A stretch of 64,000 nt of DNA. It comes from Girardinichthys multiradiatus (Eukaryota > Chordata > Actinopteri > Cyprinodontiformes > Goodeidae). A model generated the notes under the pieces. The model made no database searches. It saw nothing but the letters and a program-made list of their open reading frames with translations, and was not told the origin of the DNA. The stretch's first letter is position 1. Each line of letters begins with the position of its first letter. Both the position numbers and the translations under genes were made by a program. Below, piece after piece: positions 1 to 10,844 of the stretch. The stretch is from assembly GCF_021462225.1 (NCBI RefSeq), contig NC_061818.1, positions 18,559,462 to 18,623,461 on the forward strand. The letters run 5' to 3'.

Positions 1-12
1 AAAAGGTCTTTT

Positions 13-288
13 GTGTTTCACCATATTGTTAATCCTCATCTTCCTTTACAGGTACCTTTGAAAAAGATGGGAGGTCAAAATCTAGGACCCAGGCCCCTTA
101 AGGGTTGGGTCATGGTAGGTATAGGTGTTTTATCATTCTTCATTGTTACATTGATTTTTGGATTGTTTTGTGAACTTCCAGTACACTGGAAAAGGTTGAT
201 TACCATTGAAGGGAAAACTGCACCTCCTCCTTCCCATATGATGCCTTTGCTTGCGGTGGATGCTAACGAGGAGGAGGACGAAGATTAA
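13..288 (+). CDS. Env-leader-like membrane ORF of ERV A (remnant)
   Basis: This is a 91-codon frame whose likely start is the ATG at about 67, just after a splice-acceptor-like stretch (cttcctttacag at about 41-52). One strong hydrophobic segment (roughly residues 32-52, GWVMVGIGVLSFFIVTLIFG) is followed by a short basic patch and a very acidic end (EEEDED). Its place at the end of the retroviral interior fits the N-terminal leader of a fish ERV envelope. ERV B and ERV C each keep a comparable short membrane leader. Most of the envelope is absent. The alternative is an accessory membrane ORF. Envelope homology is inferred from position and topology only. Confidence 0.4.
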   Translation: MFHHIVNPHLPLQVPLKKMGGQNLGPRPLKGWVMVGIGVLSFFIVTLIFGLFCELPVHWKRLITIEGKTAPPPSHMMPLLAVDANEEEDED

Positions 289-632
289 CCCGTAAGAGTA
301 AGTTACAGGGTGTCTGATATGTATTACTGTCTAGGGAGCAGAAGGATGGTAGAATATTATATTGGCATATTTGGACAGACTATGGAATAAAGCACGGATA
401 GACACCCTTCAGTTAGAGGGGTCAATACTCCCTGTCAAGACTTAGAAGGTTGTAAGCATCCTTGGGACTACAAAGGCCGGACAGGCAATAGTCCCTGGGC
501 ACATGGCGTGGCAATGGAGGCAGGGTCAAAAAGCATTATGACAAACATTTCCTTCTGCTCCACAGGTTGTAAAGACTGTTAAACTCTTTTATTTAGCATC
601 TCCAAGTAGTGGTGAAGTCACCTATGTGACTT

Positions 633-646
633 CAAAAGGGGGAAAT
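633..646 (+). other. Polypurine tract of ERV A
   Basis: A purine run (aaaagggggaaat) sits directly before the LTR start TGTGGAG, where a retrovirus primes plus-strand DNA synthesis. Confidence 0.75.
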
Positions 647-1180
647 TGTGGAGATATATTATGTGTGTGCATTAATTATTATTATGTTCATAACCAGTGT
701 GGGAAATAAAATGTATAACCTGTGTTAGTGGCCTGCAGAATTGTTATTGCACAAACTTGGCCTTGAGTGTGGTGAAGCAGAAAAATACTGAAGAACTGTA
801 AGCGTGGGAAAAGGATGTGAAAAGATTAACGGGCCAAGTACTCCCTTCTTATATCAGTAGATACGAGTGCAGGTGCTGGGAGACAGGAACATGTCCTAAT
901 ATGGTAGGCAGGAAAAGTTTGTACATGACTATATGTGAGAAAAAACTGTAAACAGGGCGCTGCCCATTTCCATGTGTGTTTTAATGAAAGCAATGAGCCC
1001 AGTGAGAAGTTCCGAAGTCGTCCCAGTGTGTGGTCAGATCACATGAGAGCTTCCCTGGTCCAGGTACTTTTAATTTAATACAACGGTGTCTGAGTGTGTT
1101 ATTTCAATGGCTGTGAATTCTTTCAGCTTATGGTGAATAAACGAACACGCAGAAGACCTCTCGGAGGGGGTGCTTCAACA
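647..1180 (+). repeat. 3' LTR of ERV A
   Basis: The 534-bp unit begins TGTGGAGATATATTATGTG and ends GGGTGCTTCAACA. An AATAAA lies at 1137-1142, about 40 nt before the end. A diverged copy of the whole unit, inverted and flanked by a 4-bp duplication, sits at 4990-5512 and independently fixes both ends. Confidence 0.85.
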
Positions 1181-1296
1181 CCCCAGACGCCTCTAAAAAC
1201 TCTCCCACTGCGTTTGAGTTTTTTCTAAGTTTGTCATTGGTAATACAGTCCCTTATTTGAAAGTACTTCCAAATATTTGCCCTTATTAGCAATCCA

Positions 1297-2852
1297 TTCC
1301 TTCCCAAGAAGCCAAGGACCACAGGGCTTAATGACTTCAGACCCGTCGCCCTGACCTCTGTGGTGATGAAGTCCTTTGAGCGCCTTGTGCTCTCACACCT
1401 AAAAGACATCACCGACCCCCTCCTGGACCCCCTGCAGTTTGCCTACAGAGCCAACAGGTCTGTAGATGATGCAGTCAACCTAGCCCTTCACTTCATCCTC
1501 CGGCACTTGGACTCCACAGGAACCTACGCCAGGATCCTGTTTGTGGATTTCAGCTCTGCCTTCAACACCATCGACCCAGTTCTGCTACAGGAGAAGCTCT
1601 CCCAGCTGAGTGTGCCCGACTCCACCTGCAGGTGGATCACTGACTTCCTGTCTGACAGGAAGCAGCGCGTGAGGCTGGGGAAGCACGTCTCTGACTCCCT
1701 GACCATCAGCACCGGTTCCCCCCAAGGCTGTGTTCTCTCTCCTCTGCTCTTCTCCCTGTACACCAACAGCTGCACCTCCAGTCACCAGTCTGTCAAGCTT
1801 CTGAAGTTTGCGGACGACACCACCCTGATCGGACTCATCTCTGATGGTGATGAGTCTGCGTACAGATGGGAGGTGGACCATCTGTTGGACTGTTGCAGCC
1901 AGAACAACCTTGAGCTCAACGCTCTAAAGACAGTGGAGATGGTTGTGAACTTCAGGCAGAACCCAGCCCCACCTGCCCCCATCACCCTCTGTGACTCCAC
2001 AATTGACACTGTGGAATCTTTCCGCTTCCTGGGAACCATCATCTCCCAGGATCTCAAGTGGGAGCCAAACATCAGCTCCCTCATCAAGAAAGCCCAGCAG
2101 AGGATGTTCTTCCTGCGGCAGCTGAATAAATTCAACCTGCCAAAGACTATGATGGTGCACTTCTACACAGCCATCATTGAGTCCATCCTCACCTCCTCCA
2201 TCACCATCTGGTACGCCGCTGCTACAGCCAAGGATAAGGGCAGGCTGCAGCGTGTCATTCGGTCTGCTGAGAAGGTGATTGGCTGCAGTCTACTGTCGCT
2301 CCAGGAACTGTACACCTCCAGGACCCTGAAGCGGGCAGGGAAGATTCTGGCTGATCCCTCCCACCCTGGTCACAGACTCTTTGAGACTCTCCCCTCTGGC
2401 AGGAGGCTGCGGTCCATCCGGACCAAAACCTCACGCCACAAGAACAGTTTTTTCCCATCTGCCACCAGCCTGGTTAACAAAGCCCGGAAACCACCCTGAC
2501 ATTCTCCCTTTCCCCCACACCCCCCCTTTTTTTTTGCTGACAGGACACTTGTAACTTGTAACTCTATGTGTTACATTAACGCTCAGCTTGGACTCCTGCT
2601 TTACTTGCACTGCTTTACTTGCACAATGATCACCTGCACTGTTGTATTGCTCTTGCATCTTATACTGCTCTATATTTACTCTCACTCACTTAAAACTGTG
2701 CACATATATTTATATTATATTGTAGATATGTTTATACTGTTTAATTTGTACTGTATTGCACCGACTACGCCAAAACAAATTCCTTGTATGTCCAAAAACG
2801 TACTTGGCAATAAAGCTTTTCTGATTCTGATTCTGATTCTGATTCTGATTCC
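1297..2852 (+). mobile_element. 5'-truncated CR1/L2-group LINE
   Basis: This is a non-LTR retrotransposon fragment. The coding part starts abruptly inside the reverse transcriptase at about 1297, a typical 5' truncation. It is followed by a 3' untranslated part with AATAAA near 2810 and a tail of about five ATTCTG-type hexamers (about 2817-2851). The same family, split by ERV B, lies at 22700-33490. It resembles the abundant teleost L2 or Rex1/Babar type. The clade is inferred from RT wording and the tail. Confidence 0.9.
1306..2499 (+). pseudogene. LINE reverse transcriptase, C-terminal part
   Basis: The frame is open from about 1306, where KKPRTTGLNDFRPVALTS is readable, to a stop at 2497-2499. 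Counting from 1360, RT motif A (FVDFSSAF) is at residues 61-68, motif B (STGSPQGCVLSPLL) at 117-130 and the catalytic FADDT at 150-154, all intact. The thumb and C-terminal region follow to the end of the frame. The endonuclease and N-terminal RT are missing, so this copy could not reverse-transcribe by itself. In a full element this protein nicks the target and copies the RNA at the nick. The lack of internal stops over almost 1.2 kb suggests a fairly young insertion. Confidence 0.9.
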
Positions 2853-3300
2853 AGAAAAGGGTGGTGTTTGTGCTATGTTTGGGTCACTGTTCCAGATTCT
2901 GAAGGATCAGCAACCAGAGGTCTGGATGGATTATTACCCTAGCACATTGGATAGCAAAGTATTCTGGAGTATACAATTTGTCCAATTGGTTTACAGCTAC
3001 TTTTGGTAAAAGGAGGTCCTTCATTGTTGCCATGACTTCCTTTGAAAGTCTTACTTGTGGATGTTGCACAGCGCTCTAATTGCCAGGTTGATAGCCACAG
3101 CTTTGTCCAGCAATGATCCTCTAAACCTTATCAGAAACAATGCCCTAACTACTGCCCTGACAGATGATTCTTGTCCATCCAGCAGCTCTTCTGACTCTGA
3201 CAACTTTGTTAACTTTGATGATGATTTTGATGAATATTCCAATGTTTAGTCTCCATTTAATCACTTGATGACTTTCTTTTTCTTTTATTTTGCCTCAATA
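2853..3300 (+). other. Unassigned stretch with a small acidic ORF
   Basis: A 64-codon frame at 3055-3249 ends in a Ser-rich then Asp-rich tail (SSSSSDSDNFVNFDDDFDEY). That composition is unlike noise, but I see no clear splice sites, start context or homology. It may be a transposon-protein or host-gene remnant. Confidence 0.2.
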
Positions 3301-4985
3301 CTATATTAATAATTTATTCACATGATTTTCATTCCATTCTTACTGTTTTCTCTGAAAATCCTTCTGCCATGTGGTAGCTACCTGCCTAATTGTTTGATGG
3401 GTGTTTTATACACTGAAGTTTGTACGTTTCGTCTGACAGGATTATTGTTCACACAGAGGATAACGACTATGTCATTTCTTTTATTATTCAATCTCATTAT
3501 ACTTTTTATATTCATTGTCATTCAATTACTTGTTTATTATTTTTTATGACATAATAACCATTTACAAGATTCGAGCCAAATTCATATTATATTATAATCT
3601 AAACCCTCTTGCTAATAAAAAAGCCTTAGCTAGAAGCAACTGGCCTCAAACAAAAAGACTATATAGAAATAAAATCTTTAATATCTGGTATTTTGCATTT
3701 ATAATGACATCTCAAATGTGATAAAAAGTCTCTGACTTGTCTCTAACATAACACATCATTTTTTTCAGATGGACAGCTCCTTCCACCAGTGTTGTTGTGT
3801 CAGGGGTTCTGGGTTTTTTCATTGCAAGAAAACATATGTTTTGCAGCTGTCATTGCAATAAGAACTAACTTCTGTTGATACCTGTTTAAATTATGTAATA
3901 TTTCTGTATCGTCCAACAAAGCAACACTCCATTTGTGTATGGAATAATTTATCCAATTATATGGATATGTATAAATCAACAATGTGGGACATTGTTAATT
4001 CATTTTTGGAAGGGGATACAAATCTTGGCAGGCTCAGCCCTCCTTGACGAGCATGTAGCGACAGTGAGAAGTCGTTGAGTCATTATCTTTGCAGCAATCT
4101 CATGATGAAACCTGTTTTTTTACATGGTTTCTGGCCTCACTGAGTCTAGTGCAGTGATTACTATCTTTGCATTTTTGAGACAAAATCAGTTCCTTCTGTC
4201 TTTTCTACATTAAATTGGAAAATATTCGGACTCATCCATTTATTGATATTTTGTTGCTCAAACGGAACAAAAATAAACATTGTTTTATTCATGAAACACA
4301 AGATATCAATAAAATGTGTATTCTAGTTGAGGGACTTTTTTTATGATTCTTATATAATTATTGTTTCATTTTATGTAACTGATTATTAACTATGACCCTT
4401 TATTGATATTAAAATCTTCATTCCACACCCACCCCTTTTTGTGATCAATGACCTTTTCATGCCTTAAATTGCCCCAATAAAGGGGGCGCTATTCAGACTT
4501 TAATCTTTTTAGGTGCAATAAATCTGAGCTTTGTTACAACCCCTGTCAATTCCCAATAGAGCCTTGAGTCATGTAGCTCTTGATGTCACAGAACTACCCA
4601 GGTCACCGGGTAAGTCTACCTGTTTCGACAGGTTCTCTTCAGGTTCTTATTTTGTCTCTTTGCCTAATATGCAATCTTTCTCACTGGCTGCAACACAATC
4701 TCATTCAGTCCATATCATACAATATGAATGTCTGATTATGCTGCATATGCAGTAGTGGAATTTTTTACCATGTATGAAGGGAGCAGTTTGTATGGGTGGG
4801 ACAGATTTAGTGGCGGTCTCCTCTGGATCCCTTCTAAGACTGGCCTCCCCTTGTTCACTTCAAGGGCCAGATTTTCTGCTGGGGTGAATTCAGGAGATGG
4901 TGGCCCACCCCCTGTGCCAGACACATGACCTCTTTTTTGACGGTTAAAATCAGTAAGAGAATGAAATGTGTGAGCAGGCACTTTC
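3300..4985. other. Unassigned AT-rich stretch
   Basis: I find no repeat family, long frame or RNA gene. Short frames here are consistent with chance. A GC-richer patch at about 4560-4930 has no readable protein. Confidence 0.5.
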
Positions 4986-4989
4986 TAAG

Positions 4990-5512
4990 TGTTGAAGTAC
5001 CCCTTTACCGGGGCCTTCTGCGCGTTCGTTTATTCACTGTAACCTGGAGAAATTCACAACACATTAGAATAAATCACACGGAGACAGCTGTATGTCGTTC
5101 TGGGCCCAGGGGAAGAGCTCATGTAGGTAGGATACACCGAGACTTCTTCTGCCTCTCCTGACTGGGCTCATTTCTTTTATTAAAACACACACGAAAAATG
5201 GGCAGTGCCCTTGTTTACAATATTTTCTACACATAGTCACGTACACATTTTTCTGGCTGACCATATTTAGAAAGGCATTGTCCACCAGCTGCATCCCGTA
5301 TCTACTGATATAAGCAGGGAGTAACTCAGTCAGTTGTATTATCTCTAATTTTCACACACTCCTGCAGTTCTCAGTAATTTTCCACTTCACCTCTCCTGTG
5401 AGAAATACTTCTGCAGGCCACACAATGTCTTATACTAACACATGTTACACATTTTATTTCCCACACTGGTTATGAACATAGTAATAATGTACACACATAA
5501 TATATCTCCACA
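4990..5512 (-). repeat. Solo LTR of the ERV A family
   Basis: On the minus strand this reads TGTGGAGATATATTATGTG...TACTTCAACA, matching LTR 647-1180 along its length with scattered differences (523 against 534 bp). It is flanked by the 4-bp direct repeat taag at 4986-4989 and 5513-5516, the duplication size made by gammaretrovirus-type integrases. No internal viral sequence adjoins it, so it is the product of LTR-LTR recombination. Confidence 0.9.
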
Positions 5513-5516
5513 TAAG

Positions 5517-6217
5517 TCATTAGTACATTTATAGTCAACATAACTTTACCAGTCTGCAAAATATTCTTATATTTAATTTTGACCTGCTGGCATGTCCTTT
5601 TTGGTCCAGTCACATTTATGCTGTATTAATATTGAAGAGATGCACAACAGAAAAAGAGTAACAGAAATTAATGAACATACAAACTCGATCATATTAATGA
5701 ACTGGAGGCCTTTGTTCATGAGGATTGAGCTAAAATTCTTCAGGAACGCTACCAGAAGCTGGGGGCTGGCTAAGAATCACATTTGCAGCCAGTTTTAACA
5801 GCAACAGGATTCTCTACTACGTACTAAAGATGCTTGTCATGAAGGGGCTGAGTCACTTTTAGATTGCTTTAGTCATTAAAAAAAGCATTTTGTGTTTAAT
5901 TTGGAGACACCACTTATAATATTGGTCATCCTGAAGTATTTATTTGTATTATTATTTTAGCAGTTTATTGCTAACAGCCGCTAGTTTATACATGTAAACC
6001 TTACCTTACTGCTGCATATTTATCAACATTTACTTAATTTATTTTTCTATTTTAATACATTTTTATCATTATTGACAGGTGAGCAAAAATAATGAGGTAA
6101 AAGTAAGAGCTGAGATAGGAGGAGTTTTTGTTCTATAGATCTATTTGTGAACAGAAACAGATAGGAAAATGTAGAATTAAGATTCAAAATGAATGGAATT
6201 GAATTTCATATCTATCT
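5517..6217. other. Unassigned stretch
   Basis: I find no gene or recognisable repeat. Confidence 0.5.
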
Positions 6218-6600
6218 ATATAATAATAATACATTTTATCTGGTTAGTGCTTTTCAAAGATCTTGAAGACACTTTACAGGAATCAAACAAAATTATAAGA
6301 TCGAAACACTTAAGTGTCATCGTTTTTAATGGCCGAATTAACCCACATGCGGAAAAACACTCAGAGAACAGTAGAAACGGTTTGGAAGTTTATTGCTAGA
6401 AATCAGGAACAATAATAAACCCTTATGAACAAATTTAAAGTGCAGAACATATTAGTAAGGTCCTTTACAGGTAACATTCCAATAAAAGTACATGAATGGT
6501 TTTTAATAAGAAAAACCGGAGCACCCGGCGAAAACCCAAAGTGAAAGACTCCAAATATCAAAGGTAGGCTGGGATTTTTACCCTTGTTGTCCTGACCTAG
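6218..6600. repeat. Fragments of dispersed fish repeats
   Basis: The segments around 6222-6290 (tacattttatctggttag, then ctttacagg) and 6512-6545 (ccggagcacccggcgaaaac) resemble pieces of abundant fish interspersed repeats. No full unit or target duplication was found. TTTATT at about 6388 could be the poly(A) signal (AATAAA) of the minus-strand gene that follows. Confidence 0.3.
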
Positions 6601-6863
6601 AAAATATTATGCTAATAGGAGTTATTCCTAAAATTTGTTTGGTCTATGTTATCAAATGCCAGATCATTTCTACACATATAAAAAGTTATTTTAGCTATTA
6701 CTAAAATGTTAATGGTTTGTTTTGCAGAAGGATGCCAGAGATTGTGCGTGTTTGTGGTCTGTAATCTACAGGGAGGAAGAAGATCCTCTCTGCTTTCGGA
6801 AAAGATTCCTAAAAGATTTTGTGATTCCTGAAAAGAACCTTTGAACTGCAGATTTTGGGGGTT

Positions 6864-9074
6864 TTATGTTAAAGAAATTTTTAAACATCTCAATACAGCA
6901 CTCTTAAAAGGACGGCCATCTTCTGATACCACAGCCTTCAACACCGCTTCAGTGGAGCCAAACTCGTTTTTTAGATCTTTGGTGATGTCTCTAACAAGTT
7001 GTTTAGCGTTTTCATTGTATATATTGACAGTAAAGTCTTTTTCTACATCATCCACTCCTGACAGATAACACAGGATCTTTCCCATCTCTTTGGACCTAAG
7101 GGGCCCGCCATTTTTCTTTGAACAGTCTAAAACTGCACCCATTACAAAAAATGCCAGACCTTCCTCTAGTTCTGTGTTCTCAGACACGTCACTTTCAATC
7201 AGCTCCTGATTTGACATGTTAGTTTGAACTTCATCATTACAACTGGAATAAATATTCCCTGATTCTGTAAACCCATCGCTGGTTGACATCTTTTTGAGAA
7301 ATCTTTTAAGTGTCACAATGAAGGGATCAGTGTGAGACGTTAAAGAGTCTTGGTCTGCTTCATCAGATTTAGACTGGTCTGCGAATTCACTTGAAATATT
7401 TGGTTTACTGTCCTTTTCATTTTGTGGCTCACAGGGCTCTGGAGACATTATTTGGGTCAATGTGACACATATTTGTTTAACCAGATCGTCGATCTCTGAC
7501 AGCATGCTGGAAACTTTATCATCTTCACCTATTTGATAGGTTTCCTGATTTTTTATCCACAGAAAGATGCTTTGGAGAAATGTCCTTACCTCGTCTTCTG
7601 CTCTGGCATAGAAGACTTCAGGGCAAACTTGTATCTGGCCAGAAGCATCCCTTACTTTCTTGCTAGAGAGGACAGAATCTGAAAGATATTTTCCTTCTGG
7701 AGGAACAGGAATTTGATTATAATGGCTCCTCATGATTTGAACGTATAATGTATCTATCAGTTCCTTTACAAACTGTTTGAACTTGTCATTTAGAAATTGG
7801 TTCCCTGTAGATTCTGCACACAGGCTGTCAATCTGAGGTTTGATAGACTGAAAATCCAGTTTAGGAATGTGGTCTGTCTCTGTGTAGTCTCGATGTTTTG
7901 GGCTTTCCTCATCTGATGAATACTCAGGAACGCATCCAGGAAACATGAAGCACATGAGTCTGTTTGATCTACCTGGGTCATGTTTCAGTTTGACCACCTT
8001 TGTGTCACTTGAATCCAATGATTTCTCCAACGAAGACACCATACTGCTGAACCGCTGCTTGGCAAAGCTGGAAAATTCTGGTTTGCTGGTTATTTGTTGT
8101 CTTCCAGCTGGAGCGGTTTTGAGCATGGATAAAAATAGGCTTCTGATATCACCAACAATTTCTTTCAAGTTAAAATGTGGCGTGGATGAACTTTTCTCAT
8201 CTTTCTGTCTAACTGAACCTTCGGATTTGCAGAAATGAAGGTCCTCAATGATAGTTTGGCTAATTGCTTCTGCCACTTGAATTGTTTTGAAAGGATCTAC
8301 TGACGGGCAAAATTCTGTAACATCGTCTGCTGTTTTGGCATCGTATAAATCATCTGAATGTTTCTCTATTATTTCTGTAATTCCCTCACCAACTGAGGCC
8401 AGAAAAAAGGGAGATGTTACAACTGCAGAAACACTTTCCTCTGGAAGTTCAAATGCAATCTTTGGTTTTGGTGGAGGCAGATTTAAGGCCTCCTTTTTCT
8501 TTATGAATCTGCTCCAGTATCTGTCAGCACAACTTGAGCTGGCTCTGTTAAGATGTTTTCGGAAAAATGTAACTGTGTTGGAAACCATTTTGTTGAGATT
8601 TCTTAGGTTGGAAAAGCGGCCACTCACATACACGGCAGGTTCCACGGGATAAACGGGGGTCCTTCTGATCACATTTGCAATAGAAGTTACTTTTCGAGAG
8701 ACCTCCTCTTCCATCAATGAGTTTAACTCCTTCCCACTGTGACACATTTCTGGTGAAACCTGGAGAAACTTGGCCATTTCTGCTGTAATCAAACTCTTTA
8801 AATGCACACCGATTATTTCATCAGTCATTGCATAGGCCTCGATATTCTCTTCAATCATTGGAATCAGGATTTTCAGTGAATTTTCCACACATTGCTGAAA
8901 AATGTCACTAAGTATGTCAGCCAGAACCCCTGTAATATGTGAATCCTTCAGACCTTGTGAAAGCAAGGCCCACTGTGCCGGTGATAAAGTCTTCATACGA
9001 GGCAATATTATGTCCTCCACGTTGTCAATTGAGATGGAGATATTTCTCTTCTTTAGTCCACTTGACTGAAACAT
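6864..9074 (-). CDS. Unrecognised 736-codon host protein, intronless over 2.2 kb
   Basis: This is the longest open frame in the window and the only one that does not look like a mobile element. I do not recognise the family. The protein is mostly charged and helix-prone, with no signal peptide, no clear membrane segment and no zinc-binding array. Two similar amphipathic blocks, about 25-140 and 440-540, are joined by Ser/Asp/Glu-rich linkers. The C-terminal block (about 650-736) looks compact. The ATG at 9072-9074 lies inside a good splice-acceptor pattern (tttttaaatgtttcag, minus strand), so the real exon may start at 9065 and use an upstream start codon. Translation ends at a TAA with no donor signal nearby. 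The lack of stops in 2.2 kb of AT-rich DNA argues for selection. It could be a teleost-specific gene or a domesticated element. Confidence 0.7.
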   Translation of the reverse strand: MFQSSGLKKRNISISIDNVEDIILPRMKTLSPAQWALLSQGLKDSHITGVLADILSDIFQQCVENSLKILIPMIEENIEAYAMTDEIIGVHLKSLITAEMAKFLQVSPEMCHSGKELNSLMEEEVSRKVTSIANVIRRTPVYPVEPAVYVSGRFSNLRNLNKMVSNTVTFFRKHLNRASSSCADRYWSRFIKKKEALNLPPPKPKIAFELPEESVSAVVTSPFFLASVGEGITEIIEKHSDDLYDAKTADDVTEFCPSVDPFKTIQVAEAISQTIIEDLHFCKSEGSVRQKDEKSSSTPHFNLKEIVGDIRSLFLSMLKTAPAGRQQITSKPEFSSFAKQRFSSMVSSLEKSLDSSDTKVVKLKHDPGRSNRLMCFMFPGCVPEYSSDEESPKHRDYTETDHIPKLDFQSIKPQIDSLCAESTGNQFLNDKFKQFVKELIDTLYVQIMRSHYNQIPVPPEGKYLSDSVLSSKKVRDASGQIQVCPEVFYARAEDEVRTFLQSIFLWIKNQETYQIGEDDKVSSMLSEIDDLVKQICVTLTQIMSPEPCEPQNEKDSKPNISSEFADQSKSDEADQDSLTSHTDPFIVTLKRFLKKMSTSDGFTESGNIYSSCNDEVQTNMSNQELIESDVSENTELEEGLAFFVMGAVLDCSKKNGGPLRSKEMGKILCYLSGVDDVEKDFTVNIYNENAKQLVRDITKDLKNEFGSTEAVLKAVVSEDGRPFKSAVLRCLKISLT

Positions 9075-9129
9075 TTAAAAAAGCTTTTTTGGATCCAAAA
9101 CTCAAAAAAGGACGATCTGCTTTGCTACT

Positions 9130-9340
9130 CTTCTTGAAGTGACGTGTTTTCAGAATGACAAGAGATTTAACATAGAGTGCCTCTGATGCGTTACAATCCG
9201 TTACGTCACAAGACGCGTGCGTATTAGACACGAGAGAACAGACAACAGAAGATCAAAGCGTCGGCTGTCACGTGCTCCACATAGCTCTGTAACCTTAGAA
9301 ACCTCCCGGAAGTAGTTGACCGTCAACTAGGGTGAATCTT
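9130..9340 (-). promoter_or_regulatory. Possible promoter / first exon of the 736-codon gene
   Basis: This short, CpG-richer patch is upstream of the gene. It contains a CRE-like TGACGTAA (minus strand, 9201-9208) and further CGs such as acgcgtgcg, in otherwise CpG-poor DNA. A short first exon here, spliced to the acceptor at 9065, would explain the weak context of the ATG at 9074. This is inference only. Confidence 0.35.
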
Positions 9341-9510
9341 AACAAACGTTGTAATTTGGGGTTATTTGTGATTAGCTAGTTACTTATGTAGCTCATTAGT
9401 CTTCATAAGTAATCTATAAACAATTCTCCATGTTGTATAATGAAACTGACAGGTTAAAGTTAACCTACCTGCTAAAGTTCTCCGTATAGAGCTCCAGCTG
9501 TCATCTCCTC

Positions 9511-9819
9511 TCAGTTAGTTAATTGGTCTGATTCGCTCCGGAGTCGTTCGGAGAGGCGTCCCGATCTTCGTCCGTTCTGCCGGGATGTAAGAGTTGAATT
9601 CACCACCACATGTAGCATCTGGAAGTCATAGTTTAAAAAGACTCTTGTAAGCTGTTTGCGGGTTGGTGGCTGCTGTGTCCAGATGCGTTTCTCCATCAGC
9701 AGCTGTTCATCAGGGGCTTCAGTGGTCTGCAGGCTCACCATCCGTGATTTAAAAGATTGGATTGTATTTCTACAAAGCGTTTTGTAGTTACAGGTATGAT
9801 AGCTGCATGCATGCTTCAT
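9511..9819 (-). CDS. Coding-like ORF, unknown
   Basis: The 102-codon frame lies in a CpG-bearing stretch upstream of, and on the same strand as, the 736-codon gene. It is Gln/Arg-rich with no domain I recognise. It could be an upstream exon, a small gene or chance. There is no clear acceptor or donor, so confidence is low. Confidence 0.2.
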   Translation of the reverse strand: MKHACSYHTCNYKTLCRNTIQSFKSRMVSLQTTEAPDEQLLMEKRIWTQQPPTRKQLTRVFLNYDFQMLHVVVNSTLTSRQNGRRSGRLSERLRSESDQLTN

Positions 9820-10225
9820 TAAAATTCATCTGCTGGTACATTATTGACATTGAAGTCTAAAGTGATTAAATAAATTTGTTATATCAGCAAACTTCAGCAG
9901 AGCCTTTTAGCAGCTCCTGGACATCATATGCAACAGTTTCCAGGTGGTTTTACTGATCTATATGGTGTTTACTTCAGTGATAAACCTCAGTCAGTTCTAT
10001 ACAAAACACTTTTTACGTTAAGCAGCTACTGAAACACTCATGTTTGAATAATAACTATGTTCTGCTGTAGCATCTTTTAATAATGGATTTTTCTTCTAAT
10101 TAAAAATGGTGGCAGACTGACTGGCTACAGGACCATGGACAGTGACACCAGCACCACAGTGGACTGGAAAGCTGCTTACAGTGGCAAGAACAAGTAATCA
10201 ACTTTTTCATGTTCACTTTTCCACC
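9820..10225. other. Unassigned stretch
   Basis: Nothing was recognised. Confidence 0.4.
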
Positions 10226-10229
10226 ATGA

Positions 10230-10795
10230 AAACACCATCTCTATGGAGATGCAACATCATGCTCTATTTCAGCTTGGAAAAGGTAGATGGAGCATCCTAG
10301 ATGAAACCTGTTAGAGGCTGCAGGCGGAGGTTCACCTTCCAGCAGGACAACGACCCTAAACATACATCTAGAGATACGATGGAATGATTTAGGTCATAGC
10401 ATATTCATGTGTTAGCATGGCCCAGTCAAAGTCCAGGCCTAAATACAAGTCGAAATATGTGGCAAGACTTGAGAACTGATCTTCAGAGACAATCTCAATC
10501 CAGTCTGACTGAGCTTGAGCTATTTTGCAAAGAAGAATGAGCGGAAATGTACAACAAATATATATAGATGGTTAAAGCTGCTGGAACTGCAGAGAAAGGT
10601 GGCTCTACATAGTATTGATTAGGGAGTAGGGTTGAATATAAATGCATGCAACACTTTTCAGATTGTTTTGTTAAAAAATGTTATGAGTTTCCTTCTACTT
10701 CATAATTTTAAATGATTTTGTGTTTTATGTTTGTGGTTGAAACTGACACAATATAAAGGGGTGTGAATAGATTTGCAAGACACAGTTTTTCCTGT
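10230..10795 (+). mobile_element. 3' half of a decayed Tc1-like transposon
   Basis: The DNA still spells the central transposase region of a common fish Tc1 family: caggacaacgaccctaaaca (the QDNDPKHT catalytic block) followed by tggcccagtcaaagtccagg (WPSQSPDLNP). The family's 3' terminus (ggggtgtgaatagatttgca) is near 10760-10790. The frame is broken and the 5' half is missing. Related pieces lie at 13385-13592 and 16941-18075. Confidence 0.75.
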
Positions 10796-10844
10796 AACTT
10801 ACACTATGTTTTGTAGGTATAGTCCTATGTTCACTCAGGAATCT

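Larger units (their letters stand above)
1..1180 (+). mobile_element. ERV A: 3' end of an endogenous retrovirus (cut by window edge)
   Basis: The order is env-like leader frame (13-288), degraded interior, polypurine tract (about 633-646) and an LTR (647-1180) starting TGTGGAG and ending CTTCAACA. Only the 3' end lies in the window, so gag, pol, the primer site and the 5' LTR cannot be judged. A short open stretch at about 424-562 is rich in Cys and Trp, as expected of an env surface-subunit remnant, but is only tens of codons long. The same LTR family recurs as a solo LTR at 4990-5512. The assignment rests on the tract-plus-LTR structure and the paired copy. Confidence 0.8.

Noticed and set aside
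1524..2160. Minus-strand ORFs in the LINE
   Set aside because: They are antisense shadows of the reverse transcriptase frame.
2566..3009. 147-codon membrane protein
   Set aside because: It covers the LINE 3' untranslated region and its ATTCTG repeat tail, which translates as a Leu-Ile run.
8287..8652. Plus-strand ORFs opposite the 736-codon gene
   Set aside because: These are antisense shadows of the longer minus-strand frame with no independent support.
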